Shown piece by piece: positions 6,700 to 12,732 of a stretch of DNA of 15,621 nucleotides. The stretch is from Solirubrobacterales bacterium. GTDB lineage: Bacteria; Actinomycetota; Thermoleophilia; Solirubrobacterales; Solirubrobacteraceae. The stretch is from contig JACRMD010000158.1 in NCBI GenBank assembly GCA_016215085.1, forward strand, positions 1-15,621. The letters run 5' to 3'. Under the pieces are notes generated by a model that was not told the origin of the DNA, searched no databases, and saw nothing but the letters and a program-made list of their open reading frames with translations. The stretch's first letter is position 1, and each line of letters begins with the position of its first letter. The position numbers and the translations under genes were made by a program.

Positions 6700-7785
6700 T
6701 CAGGGCGTACGGGTCGCCGCACCGGCAATCGTCGCGGCGTAGGCGTCGGGGTCGGTCACGCCCTCGGTCCCGATGAGGACGGCGCGCGTCGCCGGGCCGA
6801 GGGCGACCGCGTCGTGCAGCGCGGCGCAGGCGGGGTCGGTGGCGAGCGCGCGCAGGGCGGCGAGGGGCGCGGCGCCGCAGTCGCCGACGCGCAGGCCGTT
6901 CGCCGCGAGCTCGCGCATCGCGGCGCGGGCCTCGTCGTCGGTGACGGTCACCGTGCCGGCGATGCCGGCCCGCAGCGACGGCCACGCGGCGAGCGAGATC
7001 TCGGCGCAGTCGAGGCCGGCCATGCACGTGCCGGGCGCCGGCACGGCGGTGGGCTCGCCGGCCTCCAGAGACGCGGTCAGGCAGGCCGCGGTCGCGGGCT
7101 CGACGGCGACGACGGTCACGCCCGTGTGCGCCCCGTAGCGGGCGGCCGCCGCGGCGAGGGAGCCGACGCCGGCCGGGACGAGCAGGAGGTCGAAGGCGGG
7201 GGCGCGCCGGGGCCCCTCGCCCGACGCCCGCGGCGCGTCGAGCTCGGCGAAGAGCGTCGCATAGCCGTCGGTGACCCAGTCCGCGGGGCCGCCGTGGCCG
7301 ACGTCGGCGAGCTCGAGCACGCCGTGCTCGCGACCGTCGGCGGCGGCGCGGGCGACCGCCTCCTCGTACCCGGCGTCGAGGACCACGACCTCGGCGCCCT
7401 CCGCCTCGATCGCGGCGCGCCGCGCGGGCGCCGCGCGGGCGGGCAGGTAGATCCGGCAGGCCAGGCCGCGCCACGCGGCGACGCGGGCGACCGCGCGACC
7501 GTGGTTGCCGGCGCTGGCGGCGACGAGCGTGTGGACGCCCGGGTGCTCGCGCAGCGCGCGCTCGACCGCCCACGCCGCGCCGAGCACCTTGAACGCGGGC
7601 AGGACGAGGCGGTCGCCCTCGTCCTTGAGCCCGACCGCGGCGAGCCCGAGCTCGGCCGCGACCGCGGGGAGGTCGCGCACCGGGGTGGGTGCGTAGCCGG
7701 GCAGCGTCGCGTGGAAGGCGCGCGCGTCCGTGGAGGGCGCCGGCACGGCCGACGGCTCGAGCCCCGGGTTGACGAGGGCCCTCAC
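6700..7785 (-). CDS. Fold-type II PLP enzyme, diaminopropionate ammonia-lyase-like
   Basis: This encodes 361 residues from the GTG at 7785, which overlaps the upstream M20 stop as GTGA; the frame is open far upstream, but that is shadow. The start N-P-G-L-E-P, then T-P-V at 34-36, K-D-E-G-D-R-L-V-L-P-A-F-K with PLP lysine Lys66, and the phosphate loop S-A-G-N-H-G at 91-96 place it in the tryptophan-synthase-beta/threonine-dehydratase superfamily. It is closest to diaminopropionate ammonia-lyase (2,3-diaminopropionate to pyruvate plus two ammonia). Asp161 aligns by eye with Asp189 of the E. coli enzyme, but the position of Asp120 is Ala92. It also lacks an insertion of about 17 residues seen in E. 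coli, so substrate may differ; a dehydratase is the main alternative. Confidence 0.83.
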   Translation of the reverse strand: MRALVNPGLEPSAVPAPSTDARAFHATLPGYAPTPVRDLPAVAAELGLAAVGLKDEGDRLVLPAFKVLGAAWAVERALREHPGVHTLVAASAGNHGRAVARVAAWRGLACRIYLPARAAPARRAAIEAEGAEVVVLDAGYEEAVARAAADGREHGVLELADVGHGGPADWVTDGYATLFAELDAPRASGEGPRRAPAFDLLLVPAGVGSLAAAAARYGAHTGVTVVAVEPATAACLTASLEAGEPTAVPAPGTCMAGLDCAEISLAAWPSLRAGIAGTVTVTDDEARAAMRELAANGLRVGDCGAAPLAALRALATDPACAALHDAVALGPATRAVLIGTEGVTDPDAYAATIAGAATRTP

Positions 7786-8915
7786 GCGCACACCCGCCGC
7801 GCGACGCCGACGAGGGCGCGGGCGACCTTCTCGGTGTCCGAGCGGCTGACCCACTCGACGGCGGCGTGCGCGCCCTCGCCGCCCGGGCCGAGCATCACGG
7901 TGGGGATCCCGGCGGCGGCGATGAACGCGGCGTCGGCCCAGTAGCTTGCGCCGCCCAGGACCGGCTCGGCGCCGAGCGCCTCGGTCGCGGCCTCGCGCAC
8001 GGCGGCGACGAGCTCGTGCCCGGGGTCGATCTCGAACGGCTCGCGGACCAGGAGCGTGCGCTGCGCGGCGTCGAGGGCGGGATCGGCGGCGCGGCAGCGC
8101 TCCAGCAGCGCGGCGAGCTCCCGCTCGACGTCGGCGCCGGTCTCGCCCGGCAGCGTCCGCCGCTCGAGTCCGATCGTGCACCGCGGCGGGTAGCTGGAGA
8201 GCTCCTCGCCGCCGGAGATCAGCGACGCGTGGACCGACGGCCGGCCGAGCAGGGGGTGGGTCGTCGCGCCGAGCGCGGCGTCGAGCTCGCCGATCGCGGT
8301 GAGGATGGGGCCGGCCTTCACGATCGCGTCGACACCCAGGTGCGGGCGCGACCCGTGCGCCGCCTGCCCGCGGACCTCGACCTCGGACCACACGAACCCC
8401 TTGTGCGCGACGACGAGCTCGAGCTCGGTCGGCTCGGTCACGATCGCCGCGTCGGCGGTCACGTGGCGCAGGACCTCCTGCACGCCGAGGCTCGCGTGCT
8501 CCTCGTCGGCGACCGCGGCCACGACGACGTCGCCGCCGAGCCCGAGCGCCGCCGCGTCGCGGCACGCGGCCAGCGCCGCCGCCAGGCCGGCCTTCATGTC
8601 GTAGGCGCCGCGCCCGTACAGGCGGTCGCCTGCCGTGCGCGGCGCGTGCGGTCGCTCCATGCCCTCGACGGTGACCGTGTCGAGGTGGCCGCAGAGCAGC
8701 AGCGTCCGCCCCCCGCCGGTGCCGCGCGCGCGGACGACGACGCTCGGCCGCCCGGGCGTGGCCTCGAGCACGTCGGCCTCGAGCCCCGCGTCGCGCGCCC
8801 ACCCGGCGACGAACGCGGCGATCTCGGCCTCGCCCGCGCCGCCCGGCACGAGCGACGGGTTGACGGAGTCGATGGCCACGAGGCGTTCGAGGAGGTCCAG
8901 GGGCACGGCGGCCAT
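7782..8915 (-). CDS. M20 family metallo-amidohydrolase (ArgE/DapE-like)
   Basis: This encodes 377 residues, close to the usual M20 length. The two-zinc site is complete: G-H-L-D-T with His77 and catalytic Asp79, G-R-G-A-Y-D-M-K with Asp106, the catalytic/bridging pair Glu138-Glu139 in A-D-E-E-H, Glu161 in T-E-P-T, and His350 in G-E-G-A-H-A. The lid/dimerisation domain spans about 170-285. Family members remove acyl groups from N-acyl amino acids (acetylornithine, succinyl-diaminopimelate) or split small peptides. It is the first gene of an operon with the PLP lyase (4-base overlap), so it probably releases the lyase's substrate from an N-acylated or peptide precursor. It is divergent from a LysR regulator 61 bases away. 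Confidence 0.92.
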   Translation of the reverse strand: MAAVPLDLLERLVAIDSVNPSLVPGGAGEAEIAAFVAGWARDAGLEADVLEATPGRPSVVVRARGTGGGRTLLLCGHLDTVTVEGMERPHAPRTAGDRLYGRGAYDMKAGLAAALAACRDAAALGLGGDVVVAAVADEEHASLGVQEVLRHVTADAAIVTEPTELELVVAHKGFVWSEVEVRGQAAHGSRPHLGVDAIVKAGPILTAIGELDAALGATTHPLLGRPSVHASLISGGEELSSYPPRCTIGLERRTLPGETGADVERELAALLERCRAADPALDAAQRTLLVREPFEIDPGHELVAAVREAATEALGAEPVLGGASYWADAAFIAAAGIPTVMLGPGGEGAHAAVEWVSRSDTEKVARALVGVARRVCA

Positions 8916-8924
8916 GCTGCCGCG

Positions 8925-8980
8925 GATGCAGCATCAGCGCAAACGACGATCCGTGCAGGGAGCGTAAGCTGTGCTGATGC
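8925..8980. promoter_or_regulatory. Candidate LysR operator in the M20/LysR intergenic region
   Basis: GATGC-A-GCATC at 8925-8935 is a perfect palindrome. The half-site recurs as GATGC at 8976-8980, and the wider GCATCAGC (8931-8938) pairs with GCTGATGC (8973-8980). The copies flank the shared divergent -10 region at 8961-8970. LysR regulators usually bind interrupted dyads between their own gene and a divergent target, so this is a reasonable candidate. The last copy overlaps the LysR start, which would suit autorepression. Confidence 0.45.
8961..8970. promoter_or_regulatory. Back-to-back -10 elements for the LysR gene and the M20 operon
   Basis: TAAGCT (8965-8970, plus strand) lies six bases before the ATG at 8977. 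TACGCT (8966 to 8961, minus strand) lies 45 bases before the M20 start at 8915. The two hexamers share the TA at 8965-8966. The LysR transcript would be leaderless and the M20 transcript would have a leader of roughly 40 bases containing the GATGC palindrome. Confidence 0.45.
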
Positions 8981-9930
8981 TCGGCCCGACGGGCACCGAG
9001 GGCGCGGCGCCGGCGCTCGACGCGCGCCGGCTCGCCACGCTGCAGGCCGTCGTCCGCACCGGGTCGTTCGCCGCCGCGGCCGCGGAGCTCGGCTACACGC
9101 CGTCCGCGGTCTCGCAGCAGATCGCCGAGCTCGAGCGCACGATCGGCCTGCGGCTGGTCGAGCGCCGGCCGGTGCGACCCACCGCCGCCGGGGTGGTCGC
9201 GCTTCGCGCCGCGCAGGCGGCGGGCGAGGCGCTCGCCGCCGGCGCGACGCAGCTGCGCGCGTTGCGCGCCGGGGAGGCCGGCGTCGTGCGCCTGGGCGCC
9301 TTCGCCTCGGCAGCGTCCGCGATCGCGGCCCCGGCGCTCGCCGCGCTGGCGCGGGAGCGGCCGGATGTCGAGGCCACGCTCGTGCAGGCCGAGCCCGCGG
9401 AGGCCCACGCCGCGCTCGTCGACGGCCGGCTCGACCTCGCGATCACCTTCGACTACGACGTCGAGCCGCGCGACGCGCCTTCGGCGATCACGCGCGAGCC
9501 GCTCGCCGACGACCCCGTGCTCGTCGCTCTGCCCCAGGGCCATCGGCTCGCCCGCACGCGCGCCATCCGGCTGGCGCAGCTCGCCAACGAGCCCTGGATC
9601 GCCGCACCGCTCGCGGGCCTGCCGCTTGCCGCGCTGCGCGACGCGGCGGGCGCGGGCTTCGAGCCGCGCCTGGGCTTCGAGGGCGACGACTTCCGCACGG
9701 TGCTCGCGCTCGTCGCCGGCGGCCTCGGCGTCGCGCTCCTGCCCGATCTCGCGCTGCAGGCCCCGCCCGGCGGCGTCGCCGTGCGCCCCCTCGCCGGCAC
9801 GCCGCTGACCCGCCGCCTGCACCTCGACCGCCTGCGCACGACCTCCACACCCGCGGTCGCCACCGCGCTCACGGACGCCATCCACGCCGCCGTCCACACC
9901 GGGGCCAGGCCCCCAACACGATCTTCATGA
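8977..9930 (+). CDS. LysR family transcriptional regulator
   Basis: This encodes 317 residues from the ATG at 8977. A GTG at 8971 is possible and has AGGGAG eight bases upstream, but the TAAGCT element ending at 8970 would put it ahead of the transcript start. The N-terminal winged helix-turn-helix is typical (L-A-T-L-Q-A-V-V-R-T-G-S-F-A-A-A-A-A-E-L-G-Y-T-P-S-A-V-S-Q-Q, split here only by reading), followed by the linker helix and a periplasmic-binding-like effector domain from about residue 90 (V-R-L-G-A-F...L-D-L-A-I-T-F-D-Y-D). It probably controls the divergent M20-PLP lyase operon and itself. The last ten residues (T-G-A-R-P-P-T-R-S-S) and the stop are supplied by the REP-like repeat at 9899, so the native C-terminus seems to have been replaced. 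Confidence 0.9.
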   Translation: MLGPTGTEGAAPALDARRLATLQAVVRTGSFAAAAAELGYTPSAVSQQIAELERTIGLRLVERRPVRPTAAGVVALRAAQAAGEALAAGATQLRALRAGEAGVVRLGAFASAASAIAAPALAALARERPDVEATLVQAEPAEAHAALVDGRLDLAITFDYDVEPRDAPSAITREPLADDPVLVALPQGHRLARTRAIRLAQLANEPWIAAPLAGLPLAALRDAAGAGFEPRLGFEGDDFRTVLALVAGGLGVALLPDLALQAPPGGVAVRPLAGTPLTRRLHLDRLRTTSTPAVATALTDAIHAAVHTGARPPTRSS

Positions 9931-9946
9931 AGGGGCCTGGCCCCGG
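9899..9946. repeat. REP-like inverted pair (BIME-like)
   Basis: GGGGCCAGGCCCC at 9901-9913 and its reverse complement GGGGCCTGGCCCC at 9932-9944 form a perfect 13-base inverted pair around an 18-base loop. Each unit is itself a palindrome with a single central base. The pair lies across the end of the LysR gene, and the LysR stop (9928-9930) is in the loop. It could also fold as a strong stem that ends LysR transcription, although no T-run follows. Confidence 0.8.
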
Positions 9947-10008
9947 AGCGGATGCGGCGCTGTGGCGGGTCGTGGGCGCCCGATGGATGGTGGTGATTGT
10001 TGAGTTCA

Positions 10009-10028
10009 TGTTGGGGGCCTGGCCCCGG
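10009..10028 (+). repeat. Third REP-like copy
   Basis: This 20-base stretch, containing GGGGCCTGGCCCC at 10014-10026, is identical to the reverse complement of 9899-9918. It is a direct repeat of the core at 9932-9944 and lies 38 bases before the transposase start. The 62 bases between the second and third copies hold no gene that I can support. Confidence 0.75.
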
Positions 10029-10066
10029 GAGGGGCGAAGGTTGGGGTGCGGGGCCCTTGGGTGGGC

Positions 10067-10990
10067 ATGGCGCGACCACCTCGACTGCAGGTCGCCGGCG
10101 GGGTCTTCCACGTCACGGCGCGGGGGAGCCGGCAGGCGGCGATCTTCCTCGACGACCAGGACCGTGAGCGGTTCCTCGACCTGCTGCGGACGGTGCGGCG
10201 GAGGTTCGGGTGGTCGTGGTTGGCGTACTGCCTGATGAACAACCACTATCACTTGCTGGTGTGCACGCCGGGGGAGGACCTGGCGAAGGGCATGTGGTTG
10301 CTCAACGGGGACTACGCGACCGGGTTCAACCGTCGCCATGGACTGCGGGGGCACGTGTTCGAGGGCCGCTACGTCTCGGTGCCGGTGCAGGACGACGAGC
10401 AGCTGGTGCACACGGTGCGGTACATCGCGCGCAATCCGGTCGAGGCGGGCCTGTGCCGATGGCCGGGCGACTGGGTGTGGAGCAGCCACGGCGCGGTGCT
10501 CGGTCGTGGGGGCGAGGAGGCCGACGGCCTGGTCGACGTCCGCGCGGTGCTCGGGCGCTTCGGCGCCTGGGGCGGTGACGCGCGACGCCGGTACGCGGAG
10601 TTCGTCGACGACTGGGCCGGCAGCGGGCGGGCTCCGCTACGGTCGGCCGTGATGCCCAAGCGCCGCAGCGACGCCCGGCCCGTCTACTCGACCACGGACG
10701 GCGACCTGCGCAAGGCGCGCGACCCGCAGGTCAGGGCGCGCCTCGAGGGCGGCGGGCGCGTGAAGGTGCGCCGGGAGACCAGCGGCCGGCGGGGGAAGGC
10801 CGTCACCACCGTGGCGAACGTGCCGCTGGACGACGACGGCCTGCGCGACCTGGCCGGGCGCCTGAAGAAGCGCTGCGGCGTCGGCGGCGCGGTCAAGGAC
10901 GGTGTGATCGAGCTGCAGGGCGACCACCGCGACGCGGTCGTCGAGGTCCTCCGCGGGGAGGGCTACGACGTCGTGATCGCCGGCGGCTGA
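10067..10990 (+). CDS. REP-associated tyrosine transposase (Y1/HUH) read through into YciH/SUI1
   Basis: The open frame encodes 307 residues from the ATG at 10067 (M-A-R-P-P-R-L, the family's usual start); a GTG at 10046 would add seven. Residues 1-185 are a Y1 (IS200-like) transposase of the RAYT subgroup: V-F-H-V-T-A-R-G, the metal-binding H-Y-H triad at 60-62 in M-N-N-H-Y-H-L-L-V, the probable catalytic Tyr83 in G-D-Y-A-T-G-F-N-R-R-H-G, then G-H-V-F-E-G-R-Y and Y-I-A-R-N-P-V-E-A-G-L. Such enzymes nick and join single-stranded DNA at REP palindromes, and three lie just upstream. RAYTs normally end soon after a W-S-S-x region. Here no stop occurs, and residues 196-307 are a full eIF1/SUI1 domain. 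Whether the fused protein is made is unknown. Confidence 0.85.
   Translation: MARPPRLQVAGGVFHVTARGSRQAAIFLDDQDRERFLDLLRTVRRRFGWSWLAYCLMNNHYHLLVCTPGEDLAKGMWLLNGDYATGFNRRHGLRGHVFEGRYVSVPVQDDEQLVHTVRYIARNPVEAGLCRWPGDWVWSSHGAVLGRGGEEADGLVDVRAVLGRFGAWGGDARRRYAEFVDDWAGSGRAPLRSAVMPKRRSDARPVYSTTDGDLRKARDPQVRARLEGGGRVKVRRETSGRRGKAVTTVANVPLDDDGLRDLAGRLKKRCGVGGAVKDGVIELQGDHRDAVVEVLRGEGYDVVIAGG
10638..10651 (+). promoter_or_regulatory. Leaderless-type -10 element before yciH, inside the transposase frame
   Basis: TACGGT at 10638-10643 is followed by eight bases and the ATG at 10652. The identical hexamer precedes the SDR start at 5507 with nine bases. This suggests that yciH keeps its own promoter and start within the fused reading frame. 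No Shine-Dalgarno precedes this ATG. Confidence 0.5.
10652..10990 (+). CDS. yciH: YciH/SUI1 (eIF1-like) translation factor, nested in the fused frame
   Basis: From the ATG at 10652 the frame gives 112 residues, the normal size of a bacterial YciH (about 108). It begins M-P-K-R-R-S-D-A-R-P-V-Y-S-T and contains the SUI1 core: V-K-V-R-R-E-T-S-G-R-R-G-K, a C-G-V-G-G loop, V-K-D-G-V-I-E-L-Q-G-D-H-R-D and a closing strand. Bacterial YciH is a stress-linked initiation factor related to eIF1 that acts on the small ribosomal subunit and affects start fidelity. All landmarks are present, so the gene appears functional. It is in the same frame as the upstream transposase, with no stop between them. Independent expression is suggested by the TACGGT element eight bases upstream. 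It is followed by a strong hairpin at 11015-11039. Confidence 0.85.
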   Translation: MPKRRSDARPVYSTTDGDLRKARDPQVRARLEGGGRVKVRRETSGRRGKAVTTVANVPLDDDGLRDLAGRLKKRCGVGGAVKDGVIELQGDHRDAVVEVLRGEGYDVVIAGG

Positions 10991-11014
10991 GCGGACGCGC
11001 CCGGGCTGCTCGCC

Positions 11015-11039
11015 GCGCGGGGCCGAATTGGCCCCGCGC
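11015..11039. terminator. Strong hairpin between yciH and the beta-propeller gene
   Basis: GCGCGGGGCC (11015-11024) pairs perfectly with GGCCCCGCGC (11030-11039) around a five-base GAATT loop. It lies between two convergent genes and is symmetrical, so it could end transcription from both sides. There is no T-run, as is common in very GC-rich actinobacteria. Confidence 0.65.
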
Positions 11040-11048
11040 CGTCGCCGC

Positions 11049-11067
11049 AGCGGCGGGTGCCGCCGCT
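11049..11067. terminator. Second hairpin overlapping the beta-propeller stop codon
   Basis: AGCGGCGG (11049-11056) pairs with CCGCCGCT (11060-11067) around a three-base loop. It overlaps the stop of the minus-strand gene at 11066-11068. Together with the hairpin at 11015-11039 it may form a double terminator. Confidence 0.45.
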
Positions 11068-12673
11068 AGCGCCCGCGGCGCACGCGCACGACCTCGCTCG
11101 TGCGCGCCGTGCGGCCGATCGAGTCGGTGCCGCGGGCGACGAGCCGTGCGCGGAAGCCCTTGGGCCGCCGCGCCAGCGCCGAGCGCCCCGCCTTCGTCAG
11201 CCGCACCGTGACCGGGAAGGCCCGGCGGTCGCGCTCGGCCCGCTCGCCGGCGCCGAGCAGGACGGGCTTGCGGCCGAGGGACCGCAGCTCGACCGCGCAG
11301 CGCGCGAGCCGGAGGTCCTTCGCGCCCTCGGCGCGACAGCCGATCGCCTCGTCGGCGCCGCGGATGCCGATCGGCTGGCGCTCGTGGAACGTGCCCAGCC
11401 GGAACGGCTCGCCGTGGCCGCCCTGCGGGTAGTCGGCCACGCGCACGACGCCGTTGCGGACGCGCTGCGGGTGCCGGCCGACCGGGATCTTCGTGACGAT
11501 GTCCTCCGAGGCGTAGGAGATGACCGTCACCCAGTCGTCGCCGCTGGACGAGATGTAGCAGTACTTCCCGTCCGCGCTGTTGGTCGCCCAGTAGGGCTTG
11601 CGGCCGGCGTCGAGGATCCGCGGTGCGAAGGTCCGCCGGTCGACGATCGCCCCGTAGTCCGACATCGTCCCGGCGACGCAGAGCTTCTCGCCGCGCGCGT
11701 CCATCGCCAGGCCGTGGTGCGCCGAGTCCAGCAGGTACTGCTCGGGCTGGAGCTTGGCCGCCTCCTCGCTGAGCGGCAGCCGCGCGAGGCGCGTGACCTT
11801 GTCCCGCTGGAGGTCGTACTCCACGAAGCCGTGGAAGAACGAGACCTGGAAGTACACGAACTTCTCGTCGGGCGACAGCGCCATCGGCCGCACCGCCGCG
11901 CTCATGCCCGGGTACCCGGCCTCGGCGAGCTTCTGCGACATGTCGATCCGCTTGAGGACCTGCAGCGTCTTGGCGTCGACGACCTGGAAGAACTCGCCGC
12001 CCTTGGCGTTGTCGTTGACCGGCCCGGGGCGGTCGGTCGGCAGGTACACGCGGCCGATCGACGCGTGGTAGATGAGCTTGCCGTCACGCGAGAACGTGTT
12101 CTCGTGCGGCGAGTCGCCCGAGGGGAACGAGCCGATGCGCTTGCCGGTCGCGGTGTCGAGCTCGTGCACGATGTTGCCGGTGGACGCGGACACGAGCAGC
12201 TTGGTGCCGTCGGCCGAGATGGCCATGTGGTCGGAGCGGTAGCCGTCGACCGGCGCGCGCCAGACGATCTTCTTGGTGTGGAGGTCGATCGCGACGACGT
12301 CGGCGAGGCTCGGCCGCGAGACGAAGATCATGCGGCCGTCGTTGGAGCTGAAGACGTCGTCGTTGAACTGGTCGTGCCCCTCGCCGATGAGCTCGCGCAC
12401 GCCGATGAAGAACCCCTGGCGAACCGGGTCGAGCTGGATCTCGGCCTTGCGCTCCTCGATGTCCGGGATCACGTTCACCCGGTCCAGCCGCTGGAACGTC
12501 ACGGGGTCGACGATGTCGGTGGTGCCGGCCCAGTTGTTGCCCACGAGGATCGCCGGGCGCGTGACGCCGGGCTCCGCGTCGGGCCCGACCACGGCGGCCG
12601 AGGCCGCAGCCGGGACGACCGCCGCGAGCAGCGCGACGGCCCAGGTGAACGAGAGCGTTCGCACGGACCCCAT
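11066..12673 (-). CDS. Secreted YVTN/YncE-like beta-propeller protein
   Basis: This encodes 535 residues from the ATG at 12673. A TTG nine bases earlier is in frame, but the TACCTT element seven bases before the ATG argues for 12673. A signal peptide covers about residues 1-26 (L-S-F-T-W-A-V-A-L-L-A-A-V-V, then A-A-A-S-A). Blades of a YVTN/YncE-type propeller follow, with repeated D-G-T-K-L-L-V-S, D-G-K-L-I-Y, D-E-K-F-V-Y-F and D-G-K-Y-C-Y-I turns, up to about residue 405. The last 100-110 residues are a separate Arg/Ala-rich, probably beta domain with two cysteines (G-C-R-A and L-A-R-C-A-V-E-L). Such proteins are exported and scaffold or sense extracellular partners; no enzyme activity is evident. 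It diverges from the MFS gene, with 59 bases between starts. Confidence 0.88.
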   Translation of the reverse strand: MGSVRTLSFTWAVALLAAVVPAAASAAVVGPDAEPGVTRPAILVGNNWAGTTDIVDPVTFQRLDRVNVIPDIEERKAEIQLDPVRQGFFIGVRELIGEGHDQFNDDVFSSNDGRMIFVSRPSLADVVAIDLHTKKIVWRAPVDGYRSDHMAISADGTKLLVSASTGNIVHELDTATGKRIGSFPSGDSPHENTFSRDGKLIYHASIGRVYLPTDRPGPVNDNAKGGEFFQVVDAKTLQVLKRIDMSQKLAEAGYPGMSAAVRPMALSPDEKFVYFQVSFFHGFVEYDLQRDKVTRLARLPLSEEAAKLQPEQYLLDSAHHGLAMDARGEKLCVAGTMSDYGAIVDRRTFAPRILDAGRKPYWATNSADGKYCYISSSGDDWVTVISYASEDIVTKIPVGRHPQRVRNGVVRVADYPQGGHGEPFRLGTFHERQPIGIRGADEAIGCRAEGAKDLRLARCAVELRSLGRKPVLLGAGERAERDRRAFPVTVRLTKAGRSALARRPKGFRARLVARGTDSIGRTARTSEVVRVRRGR

Positions 12674-12686
12674 GCGCGGCAAGGTA
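12674..12686 (-). promoter_or_regulatory. Leaderless-type -10 element of the beta-propeller gene
   Basis: On the minus strand TACCTT (12686 to 12681) is followed by seven bases and the ATG at 12673. This favours the ATG over the alternative TTG at 12682, which falls within the hexamer. Confidence 0.55.
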
Positions 12687-12716
12687 CCCGCGGCTCGCGC
12701 GATCGGTCGCAGTTCG

Positions 12717-12732
12717 TAGCCTCCCGTCGCGC
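12717..12732 (+). promoter_or_regulatory. -10 element of the MFS-hslR operon
   Basis: TAGCCT at 12717-12722 is followed by ten bases and the GTG at 12733, so the transcript would have a leader of only a few bases. No Shine-Dalgarno is visible. Confidence 0.45.

Larger units (their letters stand above)
9899..10651 (+). mobile_element. REP/RAYT unit: REP-like palindromes plus Y1 transposase domain
   Basis: Three REP-like palindromes (9901-9913, 9932-9944, 10014-10026) stand directly before a REP-associated tyrosine transposase. This is the usual layout of a RAYT locus, where the transposase is thought to mobilise the palindromes. The left border lies inside the LysR reading frame. The right border is not marked by a palindrome, and the transposase frame runs into yciH at 10652. 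The bounds given are therefore the repeat edge and the last base before yciH, not verified ends. Confidence 0.6.

Noticed and set aside
5446..7944. Plus-strand frame of 832 codons and the matching long frames on both strands across 7866-10235
   Set aside because: They cover several well-supported genes in other frames and show no domain; their open length follows from GC content alone.
8971..8973. GTG at 8971 as the LysR start, with AGGGAG at 8957-8962
   Set aside because: Possible, but the -10 hexamer TAAGCT ends at 8970, so a transcript starting near 8977 would lack this codon. I kept the ATG at 8977; the difference is two residues.
6700..9897. A single 1065-codon open frame on the minus strand
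   Set aside because: Only 6700-7785 has family motifs. The rest is Arg/Gly/Pro-rich sequence antisense to, or out of frame with, the M20 and LysR genes, as expected in very GC-rich DNA where stops are rare.
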